From Pseudomonas taiwanensis DSM 21245 (lineage in GTDB: Bacteria; Pseudomonadota; Gammaproteobacteria; Pseudomonadales; Pseudomonadaceae): a DNA stretch of 64,000 bases. The stretch's first letter is position 1, and every line of letters begins with the position of its first letter. The stretch covers positions 41,283-105,282 of the forward strand of contig NZ_KE384451.1 of the NCBI RefSeq assembly GCF_000425785.1. The letters are read 5' to 3'. Under the pieces are notes generated by a model that was not told where the DNA came from, made no database searches, and saw only the letters and a list, made by a program, of their open reading frames with translations. Positions 41,121-50,224 of this stretch are shown in pieces. The position numbers and the translations under genes are program-made.

Positions 41121-42578
41121 TTACTGCGCGATGGTCTTCACCGAAATGCCGCGCTCGATGGGTGTGGATGTACGCCCATACACGTCTTCGAATCGCTCGA
41201 TGTCATCCTCGCCCAGGTAGCTGCCAGACTGAACCTCGATGATCTCCAGTGGGATCTTGCCCGGGTTGCGCAGGCGGTGGACCGAGGCGATCGGGATGTA
41301 GGTCGATTGGTTCTCGGTAAGCAGGAACACATTCTCGTCACACGTCACTTCGGCGGTGCCGGACACCACGATCCAGTGCTCGGCGCGGTGGTGGTGCATC
41401 TGCAGCGACAGGCTGGCGCCCGGCTTGACGGTGATGTGCTTGACCTGGAATCGCCCGCCCATGTCCACCGAGTCGTACGAGCCCCACGGGCGATACACTT
41501 CCAGGTGGTTCTGGGTTTCGCTGCGGCCTTGCTCGTCGAGCGTCTTGACCATCTGCTTGACGCCCTGGACCTTGTCCTTGTGGGCGATCATCATCGCGTC
41601 CTTGGTCTCGACCACCACGATGTTCTCCAGGCCAATCACCGACACCAGCTTGCCGTTGCCATGGATCATGCAGTTGCGGCTGTCCTGCACCACCACATCA
41701 CCCTTGGTGACGTTGCCGTCGGCGTCCTTTTCGTGCACGTCCCACAGCGACGACCAGCAGCCCACATCGCTCCAACCGGCGGACATCGGCACCACGCAGG
41801 CGCGCTGGGTCTTTTCCATCACGGCGTAGTCGATGGAGTTGTCCGGGCAGCAGGCGAAGGTGGCTTCGTCGATGGTCAACACGTCGCCGTCTTCAGCGCT
41901 GCGCTCCAGGGCCAGTACGCAGGTGTCGTAGATGTCGGCGTCATGTTTCTTCAGCTCTTCGAGGAAGCGGCTGGCGCGGAACAGGAACATCCCGCTGTTC
42001 CAGAAGTAACCACCGGCCTGAACGAATTCGGCGGCGCGTTTTTCATCGGGCTTTTCGACGAACTGCGCAACCCGCGCCACGCCCTCAGGCAGCAGGGCAT
42101 CCTGGCTGGAGCGGATGTAGCCGTAGCCGGTTTCAGGCTTGGTGGCCGGCACGCCGAACAGCACCATCTCGCCACGTTCAGCAGCCACGGTGGCCAGGGC
42201 CAGGGCGCGTTGCAGTGCCTTCTGGTCCTCGATCACATGGTCGGCCGGCAGCACCAGCATCAGCTCGTCGCGGCCTTCGTTGACCAGCTTCATGGCCGCC
42301 ATGGCTACCGCTGGGGCGGTGTTGCGACCGAACGGCTCCATCAGGATGCCTTGGGTCTGCAGCTTCAGCGCGGCGAGTTGTTCCTGAACGATGAACTTGT
42401 GGTCCTTGTTGCAGACCACGATAGGCGCGTCCATGCCTTCGAACACCAGGCGCTCCAGGGTTTGCTGGAACAGGGTGTGTTCACCGGTCAGGGCCAGGAA
42501 CTGCTTGGGGAACTGCTTGCGCGACAGAGGCCACAGACGGGAACCGCTACCACCAGAAAGAATTACCGGGATCATCAT
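41121..42578 (-). CDS. algA: Phosphomannose isomerase / GDP-mannose pyrophosphorylase AlgA
   Basis: A 485-residue bifunctional type II PMI-GMP. The N-terminal nucleotidyltransferase (about 1-290) has the pyrophosphorylase signature ILSGGSGSRLWPLSR (about 6-20) and FVEKPDEKRA. The C-terminal cupin (about 350-480) includes VKHITVKPGASLSLQMHHHRAEHWIVVSG with the metal-binding His/Gln residues. It makes mannose-6-P and GDP-mannose, first and third steps towards GDP-mannuronate. The start MMIPVIL has GGAGA upstream. It is the last gene of the alginate operon, 32 bp after algF. Confidence 0.97.
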   Translation of the reverse strand: MMIPVILSGGSGSRLWPLSRKQFPKQFLALTGEHTLFQQTLERLVFEGMDAPIVVCNKDHKFIVQEQLAALKLQTQGILMEPFGRNTAPAVAMAAMKLVNEGRDELMLVLPADHVIEDQKALQRALALATVAAERGEMVLFGVPATKPETGYGYIRSSQDALLPEGVARVAQFVEKPDEKRAAEFVQAGGYFWNSGMFLFRASRFLEELKKHDADIYDTCVLALERSAEDGDVLTIDEATFACCPDNSIDYAVMEKTQRACVVPMSAGWSDVGCWSSLWDVHEKDADGNVTKGDVVVQDSRNCMIHGNGKLVSVIGLENIVVVETKDAMMIAHKDKVQGVKQMVKTLDEQGRSETQNHLEVYRPWGSYDSVDMGGRFQVKHITVKPGASLSLQMHHHRAEHWIVVSGTAEVTCDENVFLLTENQSTYIPIASVHRLRNPGKIPLEIIEVQSGSYLGEDDIERFEDVYGRTSTPIERGISVKTIAQ

Positions 42579-42610
42579 GTTTCTCCAATAGTCGTTTAGA
42601 GGCAGGGGGA

Positions 42611-43258
42611 TCAGTTGCTAGCCACGGGGCGAGTTACCCACACCGGCGACAAGTTGTTGCCGGAACCCGTTACGTACAGCACTGCGGCTTCGCCGCGCTC
42701 CAGAGCGACCGGCTTGAGGTCGCTGACTTTCTTGTCGCCTTCGAACAAGGCCAGGTTGACCTTGACCGGATTGATTTCACGTTCGCCACGGCCCTTGGCG
42801 GTTACCGAATCCACCACGGCAGTCTTGCCATCGGCGGTTTTCAGGGTCAGGGTCTGGTCGCTGAGGTTCTGGACCCGGACAAGTGCTTTCTGCTTGTTCT
42901 TGAACGGCGGTTCTTCGATCAACTGCGGGTTGCCGCCGGCGTTGTTGACCAGGGTGTAGTACTTGTCGGCGGCCAGTTTGACCGGGACGCTCTTGCCGCC
43001 GACCTGGGCGGTGTAGTCACCCCCCGGCAGGAAGCTGAAGTCGCTGCTGGCCTGGGCGCCGACCTGCTTGATCTGGGTGTTGCCGACAGTGGCGGCGGTG
43101 GGTGCGCTGGAGGCATTGTACAGGCGCACGAAGGTCGAACCCTTCGGTGCGGTTGGGCCGTACAGCGCAGCGTCGGCGCCGGCGAAGGCTTGCATCGAAG
43201 CCAGGGAAAGGCCTGCCGCGAGGGTGAGGGCTTTGGCAATGGAAGTCTTGGTAGTCAT
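42611..43258 (-). CDS. algF: Alginate O-acetylation protein AlgF
   Basis: A 215-residue periplasmic protein with a signal peptide (about 1-27, ending MQAFAGADA) and a beta-rich body with two repeated domains (LYGPTAPKGSTFVRLYNASS and VQNLSDQTLTLKTADGKTAVVDSV). AlgF is needed for acetylation of mannuronate with AlgI, AlgJ and AlgX and may shuttle acetyl groups. Length is normal. It follows algJ by 17 bp. Confidence 0.93.
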   Translation of the reverse strand: MTTKTSIAKALTLAAGLSLASMQAFAGADAALYGPTAPKGSTFVRLYNASSAPTAATVGNTQIKQVGAQASSDFSFLPGGDYTAQVGGKSVPVKLAADKYYTLVNNAGGNPQLIEEPPFKNKQKALVRVQNLSDQTLTLKTADGKTAVVDSVTAKGRGEREINPVKVNLALFEGDKKVSDLKPVALERGEAAVLYVTGSGNNLSPVWVTRPVASN

Positions 43259-43275
43259 GTGCGTGTTCCTCTCTA

Positions 43276-44439
43276 TCAGTGGTTCGTCCGGGAGGACGAC
43301 AAGGCCAGGTTTTCTTCGGATTTACGTGCGCTCTTGAGCTGTGCGATCCAGTTCGGGTCGAAGCTGCTGAGGTCGTTCTTCATTGGCAGATATCGTTCTG
43401 GGAATTCCCACACCACCACTTGTGGCGCGGCATTTTTGAAGGCATCGCTTTGCAGGTACTTGAGCATCGGCAACACCGGGCCATGGCCGTCTTCGGCGTA
43501 GTTGGCCACGTCGCTGCGCAGGGCTTGCTGCAGGGCACCGAGGAAGTTCCAATGCGGGTTTGCGCTGTAGCTGGTCCCCACCAGGGCCACTGGAATCCGG
43601 GTGTCGGCGAACAGTGCGTCGTCGGCCTCGCCCTCGGTTTGCGCAGGGCGCGTGGTGCGCTGCTGCAGGTTGTCGGGGGTCGGCAGCAGGTTGCTGAAGA
43701 GTGGGTCCAGCGGCAGGAAGTTGGTCAGGTCGCCCTTGTACGGTGCGCTGTTGCCAGCCTCGGTGATGAACGTCTGCGGCTCGCCATTGAGCAGGTTCTG
43801 ACGGCCAACGGCTTCGGCCAGGGCCTGTGCGACGACTTCGGCGCCCATGGGCGTCCAATGGGTGTCGGTACGCAGGAACACCTGGCCACGGGCCTTGGCC
43901 TGTTCCAGGGCCGCCTGCAGGTCGGGAGCGAACACGTTGGCCTGGCGGGCCTGGGCATGGAAGCGGTTGTACAGGTCATCGTGCAGGCTGGCCGGTTGTT
44001 CCTTGCCCAGGTACTCCGAGTAGATCCGCGCCTTGGCTGGGACGATTGCCAGCACCAGTTGCACGTTGTGGCGCTTGAGGGTTTCGCTCACGCCACGGAT
44101 GAGGGCGAGGTTTTCCTGCATCAACTGTTCGGCGCCGGCAGTCGGCTTGAACTCTTCGTCACTGAACAGCCACTGGTCGCGCCCCAGGACCACGCCCGGG
44201 CGGCCTTCGTTGAACAACTTGAAGTCCAGCGCCGCCCAGACGTTGGTGCCCAGGCGCTTGATCGGGAACTGCTCGTCGTAATGGGTCTCGGCAGCCTTGG
44301 CCAGCTTGCCGTCGAGCATGGTCATCTGCTCGGTGCGCTGGAAGCTTTGCAGGCCACCGGTGGACCACACGCCCATGCCCACCAGCAGACCGAGGAACGA
44401 CAGGGAGTAAGTGATGCGTAATGTCCGGGTCATGGTCAT
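43276..44439 (-). CDS. algJ: Alginate O-acetyltransferase AlgJ
   Basis: A 387-residue periplasmic SGNH-like enzyme tethered by an N-terminal helix (about 8-27). RTDTHWTPMGAEVV (about 190-203) carries the catalytic Asp and His, and VALVGTSYSANPHWNF (near 282-297) the Ser, the same triad pattern as AlgX. It accepts acetyl groups from the AlgI side for alginate acetylation. The start at 44439 (first of two ATGs, MTMTR) is 5 bp after the algI stop; the second ATG at 44433 is possible. Confidence 0.93.
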   Translation of the reverse strand: MTMTRTLRITYSLSFLGLLVGMGVWSTGGLQSFQRTEQMTMLDGKLAKAAETHYDEQFPIKRLGTNVWAALDFKLFNEGRPGVVLGRDQWLFSDEEFKPTAGAEQLMQENLALIRGVSETLKRHNVQLVLAIVPAKARIYSEYLGKEQPASLHDDLYNRFHAQARQANVFAPDLQAALEQAKARGQVFLRTDTHWTPMGAEVVAQALAEAVGRQNLLNGEPQTFITEAGNSAPYKGDLTNFLPLDPLFSNLLPTPDNLQQRTTRPAQTEGEADDALFADTRIPVALVGTSYSANPHWNFLGALQQALRSDVANYAEDGHGPVLPMLKYLQSDAFKNAAPQVVVWEFPERYLPMKNDLSSFDPNWIAQLKSARKSEENLALSSSRTNH

Positions 44440-44444
44440 CAGCC

Positions 44445-45902
44445 TCAGAACTGGAAGTAGAGGAACGGCGAGTAGCTCTGCGCCGAGAGCTTGAGGATCG
44501 AAGCCACGAACAGCAGCAGGATCAGGGCGCGGGACATTACCCGGGTCCAGTCCAGGCCGATCGAGCCATCGGCATTGACCTGCACCGGGCTTGCCACGGG
44601 GCTCGGCTTGGCATTGCGGTAGAAGTCGCGCAGGCCGAAGAACGCCAGGGTGATGTAGGCGATGACCAGCGTGGCCACCTGCAGGCCAGTGAGCTGGGCG
44701 CGATTGAGTTCGGACAGCTGCCACTGGCCGAAGCTGAACATGGCGCCATACATGCGGCCGGCCACTTCCAGGTTCTCGGCGCGGAAGATCACCCAGCCGA
44801 CCACTACCAGCAGGAAGGTGAAGGCCCATTTGACCGGGTTGAAGCGTTGCGGATTGGTGTCGATGCCCAATGCACGCTCGATGGCCAGCCACATGCCGTG
44901 CCAGGCGCCCCAGATGATGTAGGTGAAGTTGGCGCCGTGCCACAGCCCGCCCAGCAGCATGGTCAGGAACAGGTTGCGGTAGGTATTGAAGGTGCCTTTG
45001 CGGTTACCGCCCAGGGTGATGTACAGGTAGTCCCGCAGCCAGGTCGATAGGCTGATGTGCCAGCGGCGCCAGAACTCGGTGATCGACTGGCTGATGTAGG
45101 GCTGCTTGAAGTTCTCCATGAAGCGGAAGCCCATCATCAGACCCAGGCCGATGGCCATGTCGCTGTAGCCGGAGAAGTCGAAGTACAGCTGCGCGGTATA
45201 GGCCAGGGCGCCGAGCCAGGCGTCGCCAGTGGTGGGGTTCTGCAGGGCGAAGCAGTGATCGGCGACCACCGCCAGGGTGTCGGCGATGAACACTTTCTTG
45301 ATGAAGCCCTGCATGAAGCGGGTGCAGCCTTCGGAGAACTTGTCCAGTGTGTGGGTGCGGTTATTGAACTGGTCGACCAGATCCTTGAAGCGCAGCACGG
45401 GGCCTGCGATCAGGTGCGGGAAGATGGCCACGAACGCCGCGAAATCGATCAGGTTGCGGGTGGCCGGGGTGTCGCCGCGATACACGTCGATGATGTAGCT
45501 GATCGACTCGAAGATATAGAACGAGATACCGATCGGCAGCAGCACGTGGGTGAGGATGAACGGCTCCAGGCCAAACGAGGTGATGATCGCGTTCAGGCTG
45601 TCGACGCCGAAATTGGCGTACTTGAAGTAGCCCAGGATCGCCAGGTCCACGCCTACGCCAAGCAGCAGCCAACGTTGGGCCGGCTTGGTGCGCACGCCCG
45701 CGGCACCGACTTTCAGGCCGATCCAGTAGTTCCACAGGGTGACCCCGGCGAACAGGGCGAGGAAGTCCACCCGCCACCAGGCGTAGAAGATGTAGCTGGC
45801 AACCAGCAGCAGCAGGTTGCGATAGCGTTGCCCGCTCAAGTAGTACAAGCCGAGGAAGACCGGCAAGAACAGGAACAGGAACACGTTGGACGAGAAGACC
45901 AT
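44445..45902 (-). CDS. algI: MBOAT acyltransferase AlgI
   Basis: A 485-residue membrane-bound O-acyltransferase with about 11 hydrophobic segments. The essential His lies in LGGLWHGANFTYIIWGAWHG (about 311-330), with the second His in the same segment. It moves acetyl groups across the inner membrane to AlgJ/AlgX. The ATG at 45902 follows AAGGAGA. It is separated from algL by 182 bp that contain a REPIN, the only large gap within the operon. Confidence 0.95.
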   Translation of the reverse strand: MVFSSNVFLFLFLPVFLGLYYLSGQRYRNLLLLVASYIFYAWWRVDFLALFAGVTLWNYWIGLKVGAAGVRTKPAQRWLLLGVGVDLAILGYFKYANFGVDSLNAIITSFGLEPFILTHVLLPIGISFYIFESISYIIDVYRGDTPATRNLIDFAAFVAIFPHLIAGPVLRFKDLVDQFNNRTHTLDKFSEGCTRFMQGFIKKVFIADTLAVVADHCFALQNPTTGDAWLGALAYTAQLYFDFSGYSDMAIGLGLMMGFRFMENFKQPYISQSITEFWRRWHISLSTWLRDYLYITLGGNRKGTFNTYRNLFLTMLLGGLWHGANFTYIIWGAWHGMWLAIERALGIDTNPQRFNPVKWAFTFLLVVVGWVIFRAENLEVAGRMYGAMFSFGQWQLSELNRAQLTGLQVATLVIAYITLAFFGLRDFYRNAKPSPVASPVQVNADGSIGLDWTRVMSRALILLLFVASILKLSAQSYSPFLYFQF

Positions 45903-45986
45903 CCCGGTTCTCCTTTTTGTTCACAGCATCCAGGGCAAAGCGCCCCCCAAACCCCCCACTCGAAAAGTGGGAGATACCTAGTCCCT

Positions 45987-46073
45987 TGCAGGAGCGGATT
46001 CATCCGCGATTGCGATGGTCATGGCAGCGGTTGTGAGCCTGCCGACGCCAGCGCGGATGAATCCGCTCCTGCA
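45987..46073. repeat. REPIN inside the alginate operon
   Basis: Arms of 22 bp (45987-46008 and 46052-46073) are exact reverse complements containing GGAGCGGATTCATCCGCG. This is another Pseudomonas REP type, separated by 43 bp. The element fills the algL-algI gap. Confidence 0.85.
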
Positions 46074-46084
46074 GGGCCTTTGCG

Positions 46085-47188
46085 TTACTTCTTGCGCGCT
46101 GCGCTCGGGTCGTAGACCCGGGTCAGGTTGCCACCCAGCCGGAAGCTGTCGAATGGCTGCATGTCGCGCTTGCGCTCAAGGGTGTCGGCGTTGCACGAAT
46201 ACAGCTGGCACCAGGGCTCCAGCCAGGCGTACTTGTTGTCGATCTTGAGGTCGTCCATGTCCTGCTTCTCGCCATTGCGGGTCTTGAACGCACTCGGATC
46301 CCTGGCCCCGGCCAGCACTTTCTGCCCCAGGCGCTGCAGGGCGTTGTTGTTCTCGCCACGCAGGTCCACGCCATTGGCCTGGGCGAAGCTGGCGATCATC
46401 GCCAGGGGGGGCAGGGCATAGTTGTGGTAGGCCAGGGCGCGCTGCTTGCGCTTGAGCTCGTTTGGCAGGAAGCCCTGGGCATCGACCTGGTTGGCGCCGA
46501 CCTTGTATTCCTTCACCGCCCAGTCGAACAGGTCACGGCGGTCGGTGGCCACGGCGGTAGCCATGACCGACCAGGCCGCCCAATAGCTGTGGTTGTTGAT
46601 CTTCTGCAGGGGCAAGTTGCTCCAGTCGCGTACGGTCTGCTCGGCCAGGCGGGCGAACCACTTCTCGATCAGTTCGGCCTGGGCCTGGTGCGCCGCCAGT
46701 GGTTGCGAGTTAGAGAACTTAAGGCGCAGCCAAGACCCGCTCATGCTGCCCAGTGCCCATTTGCGCATGGACTTGCCGGTGTGGTTGTAGTTGGTCGACA
46801 TCAGGGCATCGGCCCGTGCCCAGGTGCTCAGCCAGTTCAGCGTGCAGTCGAGCTGCGCGGGCCGACCGTCTCGCATGTACTGGTTGACCATCTTGGCCAC
46901 GCCACGCTCCAGGGTGGTGATTTCCTTGGTGGAGTCGCGGAAGGCCTGTTCCGAGTCCAGGTTCAAGGTTGCCCGGGCACTGTCCGAGCCCTCGTACTTG
47001 CTGCGAAACTGCAACGCGCCGGTATAGGGTCTGGGCGGTGCCGCGCAACGGAAATTGCCGTCGCTGGTCTTGAGTTTCTCGATGCCTTCGTAATAGCCCT
47101 GGGGCGGTACCAGCGCGGCATGCGCGGCGCCGCCGAACAGCGCCAGGGCAAGAAGTGCGGGTGCGGTGGTTCTGCTGAGCTTGGTCAT
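46085..47188 (-). CDS. algL: Periplasmic alginate lyase AlgL
   Basis: A 367-residue lyase of polysaccharide lyase family 5. The signal peptide is about 1-24 (LLALALFGGAAHA). KINNHSYWAAWSVMATAVAT (about 200-219) has the catalytic Asn-His, and NYNHTGKSMRKWALGSMSGSWLRLKF and the C-terminal YDPSAARKK are family-typical. It degrades mannuronate-rich polymer trapped in the periplasm during export. The ATG at 47188 was chosen because the signal peptide begins there; longer frames enter algX. It starts 7 bp after algX ends. Confidence 0.95.
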   Translation of the reverse strand: MTKLSRTTAPALLALALFGGAAHAALVPPQGYYEGIEKLKTSDGNFRCAAPPRPYTGALQFRSKYEGSDSARATLNLDSEQAFRDSTKEITTLERGVAKMVNQYMRDGRPAQLDCTLNWLSTWARADALMSTNYNHTGKSMRKWALGSMSGSWLRLKFSNSQPLAAHQAQAELIEKWFARLAEQTVRDWSNLPLQKINNHSYWAAWSVMATAVATDRRDLFDWAVKEYKVGANQVDAQGFLPNELKRKQRALAYHNYALPPLAMIASFAQANGVDLRGENNNALQRLGQKVLAGARDPSAFKTRNGEKQDMDDLKIDNKYAWLEPWCQLYSCNADTLERKRDMQPFDSFRLGGNLTRVYDPSAARKK

Positions 47189-47195
47189 GTTCGCC

Positions 47196-48635
47196 TCACT
47201 GGCCAGCTTGCGCGGTGTGCATAGGGCTGGCGAAGTTGTTGCGTTTGCAAAGCTTGGCTTCGACTTTGCGGGTGCCGTCCTCAGGCCCCTGGACCTCGAC
47301 GGCCAACAGGTTCTGGCTGGCCCAGTCTTCGTCTTCGCGCATCTGGAAAACGAAGCGACCGTCGGTTTCGGAGGTGTCCGGCTTCTCGATCTTGATGTCT
47401 TCGTGGCGGCCATTGAGGTACCACAGGGTGGCCTGCAGGGTCTTGACCGAGGTGTCCTCGAACTTGAAGTCCATCTGCAGGTTGCGGTTGATCAGGTCTT
47501 TGATCACGCCGCCCTTGCCGTTGACCATCAGCTCGTTCTTGCCGGGCTTGAGTTCGGCGCTGGCGCTCATCAGCGCAGGACGCGCGTCGCAACCATCGTC
47601 GAGCAAGGCGAGGATCTGGCGCCAGATGGTTTCCTGGTCGAGGCGATACAGCGGAGAGAACTCCCAGATCAGGATCTTCGGCGGGTGCTTCTGGAACTCT
47701 TCGCTGCCCAGGTACTGGATCATCGAGCCTTCCAAACCGCCGCCTGGGAAGGCGACGTTGAGCACATCGGCGCCGATGTACTGTTGCAGGAACCCGGAGA
47801 AGTTGTAGTTCTTGCCGCTGTGGCTGGTGCCGACCAGGGTGATCTGGGCATTACCGCTGTCACCGAACAGGTCGTCGCCGCCGCTCGAACCCTTCGGTTC
47901 GGTGGCGAACTGGTCCATGTACTGCACGGCGTAGCTGGTGCCACAAAGCTGGCCGGCAACGTTATGCAGCGTACCGGTCTTACCCATGCGGCCCGACTTG
48001 TGGGTTTCGAATTCCTTGCGTGGAATGCCTTCGAACGCCGGCATCTTGTGCACGGTCTCGGCCACGATCTTCGCTGCGCGCTCGGCGCCGTAGGGCGTCC
48101 AGTGCTGGTCGCCGCGGAAGTAGAAGTCCTTGCCCTGGTCGGCTGCGGCCAACTGCTCGTTGGTTAGCGGCGAGAGGTCGGGTACGTTGTAGCCCATCTT
48201 GGCAAAGCGCTGCAGCATGGCCTGGTAGTTGCTCAGGGCCTTCTGATAGTTGAAGGCGGCTTTTTCTTCAGGCTTGAGCATGTTGCGGTTCACCAGGCCG
48301 CGGGTCGGCTGGTACACCACGACCAACTCCACGCCGCGCTTCTTGAAGGCGTCGTGCACTTGCTGAAGGCGTTTGTAGCCAGACGGTGTGGTGTCGAACT
48401 CGGTACGCAGGTCTTCGCGGGTCCGGAACAGCCAGTCGCCCTGGGCTTGCACCAGGGTGGTGAAGTTCTGCTGGTAACGCGTGGTGTAGCGGCTGGGGTC
48501 ATGCGCCTCGGGGCACAGTTGGCAGCACGGCTCGGCGGTGAAGGTCGGTGCCTTCACGTCGTCGGCGCGCACGCCCTGGCTGATGGCCAGGAGGGCAGCG
48601 GACAGACCGAGCAGTTTCATCAGGTGTGGGGTCAT
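47196..48635 (-). CDS. algX: Alginate acetyltransferase/binding protein AlgX
   Basis: A 479-residue periplasmic protein. After the signal peptide (about 1-24) comes an SGNH-like catalytic domain and a C-terminal carbohydrate-binding module (about 345-475). FRGDQHWTPYGAERAA (about 175-190) carries the Asp/His pair and ITLVGTSHSGKNYNFSGF (about 265-282) the nucleophile Ser, equivalent to the triad of P. aeruginosa AlgX. Conserved CCQLC and CGTSYAVQY cysteines probably form disulfides. It acetylates alginate and holds the export complex together. Confidence 0.95.
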   Translation of the reverse strand: MTPHLMKLLGLSAALLAISQGVRADDVKAPTFTAEPCCQLCPEAHDPSRYTTRYQQNFTTLVQAQGDWLFRTREDLRTEFDTTPSGYKRLQQVHDAFKKRGVELVVVYQPTRGLVNRNMLKPEEKAAFNYQKALSNYQAMLQRFAKMGYNVPDLSPLTNEQLAAADQGKDFYFRGDQHWTPYGAERAAKIVAETVHKMPAFEGIPRKEFETHKSGRMGKTGTLHNVAGQLCGTSYAVQYMDQFATEPKGSSGGDDLFGDSGNAQITLVGTSHSGKNYNFSGFLQQYIGADVLNVAFPGGGLEGSMIQYLGSEEFQKHPPKILIWEFSPLYRLDQETIWRQILALLDDGCDARPALMSASAELKPGKNELMVNGKGGVIKDLINRNLQMDFKFEDTSVKTLQATLWYLNGRHEDIKIEKPDTSETDGRFVFQMREDEDWASQNLLAVEVQGPEDGTRKVEAKLCKRNNFASPMHTAQAGQ

Positions 48636-48647
48636 GGTCGGGCTTCC

Positions 48648-50207
48648 TTAGTCGATCATTTCGGTCTGGCGTTCGACCGGGTCGATCAGCACAGCCTTCT
48701 GCTGGCGCGCCAGCAGGTCGAGGATTTCGTCCTGGCGCTCGCCGAGGATGCCGTTGAGGCTGATGCCGTTGGCCTTGCGCGGGGCGAGCATCGAGACCTT
48801 GTACAACTCCACCGAAAGGGGCGAGTCGATCGACAGCGGCCCCGAGCCGTTGGCCGCCAGCTCACCGCCGACCACGATCAGCGAGACCTTGGTGTCGAAC
48901 GGGTCGAGGGCGATGTCACGGTCGGTATCCGACAGATCCTTGATGTGCCCGTAGACGCCCACCAGGCCGTTGGCCATGGCGACGTTTTCGTACAGACGAA
49001 TGTTCACGCTGTTGCGCACGCGGATGCCGTGGCGACGGTTGTTGATCAGCTTGTTGCCCCAGATCAGGTTGTCGCCGCTTTCGTACAGGGTGATGCCGTC
49101 GGTGTGGTTGCGGTAGATCTCGTTGTAGGCGATCAGGTTGTTGACGCTGTTACGGTCGATCACCACACCCGAGAGCTTGTTGTCGTAGCTCTTGTTGTTG
49201 ATGATCCAGCTGTCGTTGACCTCACGCGAGACGATGATCCCGTGCTTTTTCTTGGTGCCGTAGACAGTGTTGCCGGCGATGATCAGGCGGTGCGAACGGT
49301 CGTGCGGGTCGATGCCGTAGACGATGTTGTCGCGGTAGACGCTGTCCTTGACCACGAAGTCCTGGGTTTCGTAGCAGTAGAAGCCGTACCACATGTCGCT
49401 GAACTCCGAACCGATGATCCAGCCGGTCGGTTCAGGGCGGCCCATGCGCTTGGCCATGTTCGGGGTGTACTGCGAGATGCTCACACCGTAGGACTTGGAC
49501 TTGGCATAGCCGAAGCTGGCCATCTTGGTGTTGACGATGTAGGTCTCGGTGCCGCCCCAGGACAGCAGGAACGGGCGGAATTCGCTGGGCGAGCGGAAAC
49601 TGGCCGGGCCGTTGTCCTTTTCGCGCCAGCCGGTCACCTGGGTGTCGGTGACGAACAGCTTGCCGTCGTTGACCAGGAACGAACCGCCTTCCTGGGACAG
49701 GCGCAACTGCTTGACCTTGCCGTCGATCTCGAGGATGCCCTTCTGCCCGACCACGATCGGCAAGCGTGCCAGGTACACACCAGGCTCGACCTCGCTCAGG
49801 TACTGCTTGGGTACTTTCTTGCTCAGTTCGACCAGGTCGACATGGCCGTTGTCGACGAAGATCGCCTGGGGAATGCCATGCTGGCGCTGCACCCACTCGG
49901 CGGCTTTGTTGTCACCGCCGATGAACTCCTTGAGCGATTCTTCCTGCAGCATGCGGCGTACGCTGACGGTGCCCTTGTGGCTGCGGTCGATCTTCTTCTG
50001 CACGGCCTCTGCGGTGTAGCCGGACAGGTCGGGCAGCTTGGGTGGGTCCATGTGCAGTGGCTCGACCGGTGCACTGGACACGGTGTAGGTCTTGGCCTGC
50101 TGCAGTTCCTTGGCCTTGTTGGCGGGGTTGTCCGCGAACGCTAGGCCCGAGGCCAGCAGCAAAGCGCTGGCCAGGAGGCTGTGGCGAAGGTTCGGGTGAA
50201 GGGTCAT
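48648..50207 (-). CDS. algG: Mannuronan C5-epimerase AlgG
   Basis: A 519-residue periplasmic right-handed beta-helix enzyme converting mannuronate to guluronate in the polymer. The signal peptide is about 1-26 (LLLASGLAFA). A CASH/PbH1 repeat region spans about 240-430, with the catalytic IVYGIDPHDRSHRLIIAGN segment (DPHD). The ATG at 50207 (MTLHPNLR) was chosen because the signal begins there; an ATG at 50228 adds seven residues. It also stabilises the periplasmic alginate scaffold. It follows algE by 17 bp. Confidence 0.95.
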   Translation of the reverse strand: MTLHPNLRHSLLASALLLASGLAFADNPANKAKELQQAKTYTVSSAPVEPLHMDPPKLPDLSGYTAEAVQKKIDRSHKGTVSVRRMLQEESLKEFIGGDNKAAEWVQRQHGIPQAIFVDNGHVDLVELSKKVPKQYLSEVEPGVYLARLPIVVGQKGILEIDGKVKQLRLSQEGGSFLVNDGKLFVTDTQVTGWREKDNGPASFRSPSEFRPFLLSWGGTETYIVNTKMASFGYAKSKSYGVSISQYTPNMAKRMGRPEPTGWIIGSEFSDMWYGFYCYETQDFVVKDSVYRDNIVYGIDPHDRSHRLIIAGNTVYGTKKKHGIIVSREVNDSWIINNKSYDNKLSGVVIDRNSVNNLIAYNEIYRNHTDGITLYESGDNLIWGNKLINNRRHGIRVRNSVNIRLYENVAMANGLVGVYGHIKDLSDTDRDIALDPFDTKVSLIVVGGELAANGSGPLSIDSPLSVELYKVSMLAPRKANGISLNGILGERQDEILDLLARQQKAVLIDPVERQTEMID

Positions 50208-50224
50208 GTGGTTCCTCTCCCGGC

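Noticed and set aside
48354..50144. 596-codon rightward open frame antisense to algX/algG
   Set aside because: Val/Asp-repetitive translation arises from antisense of the beta-helix gene; AlgG is unambiguous.
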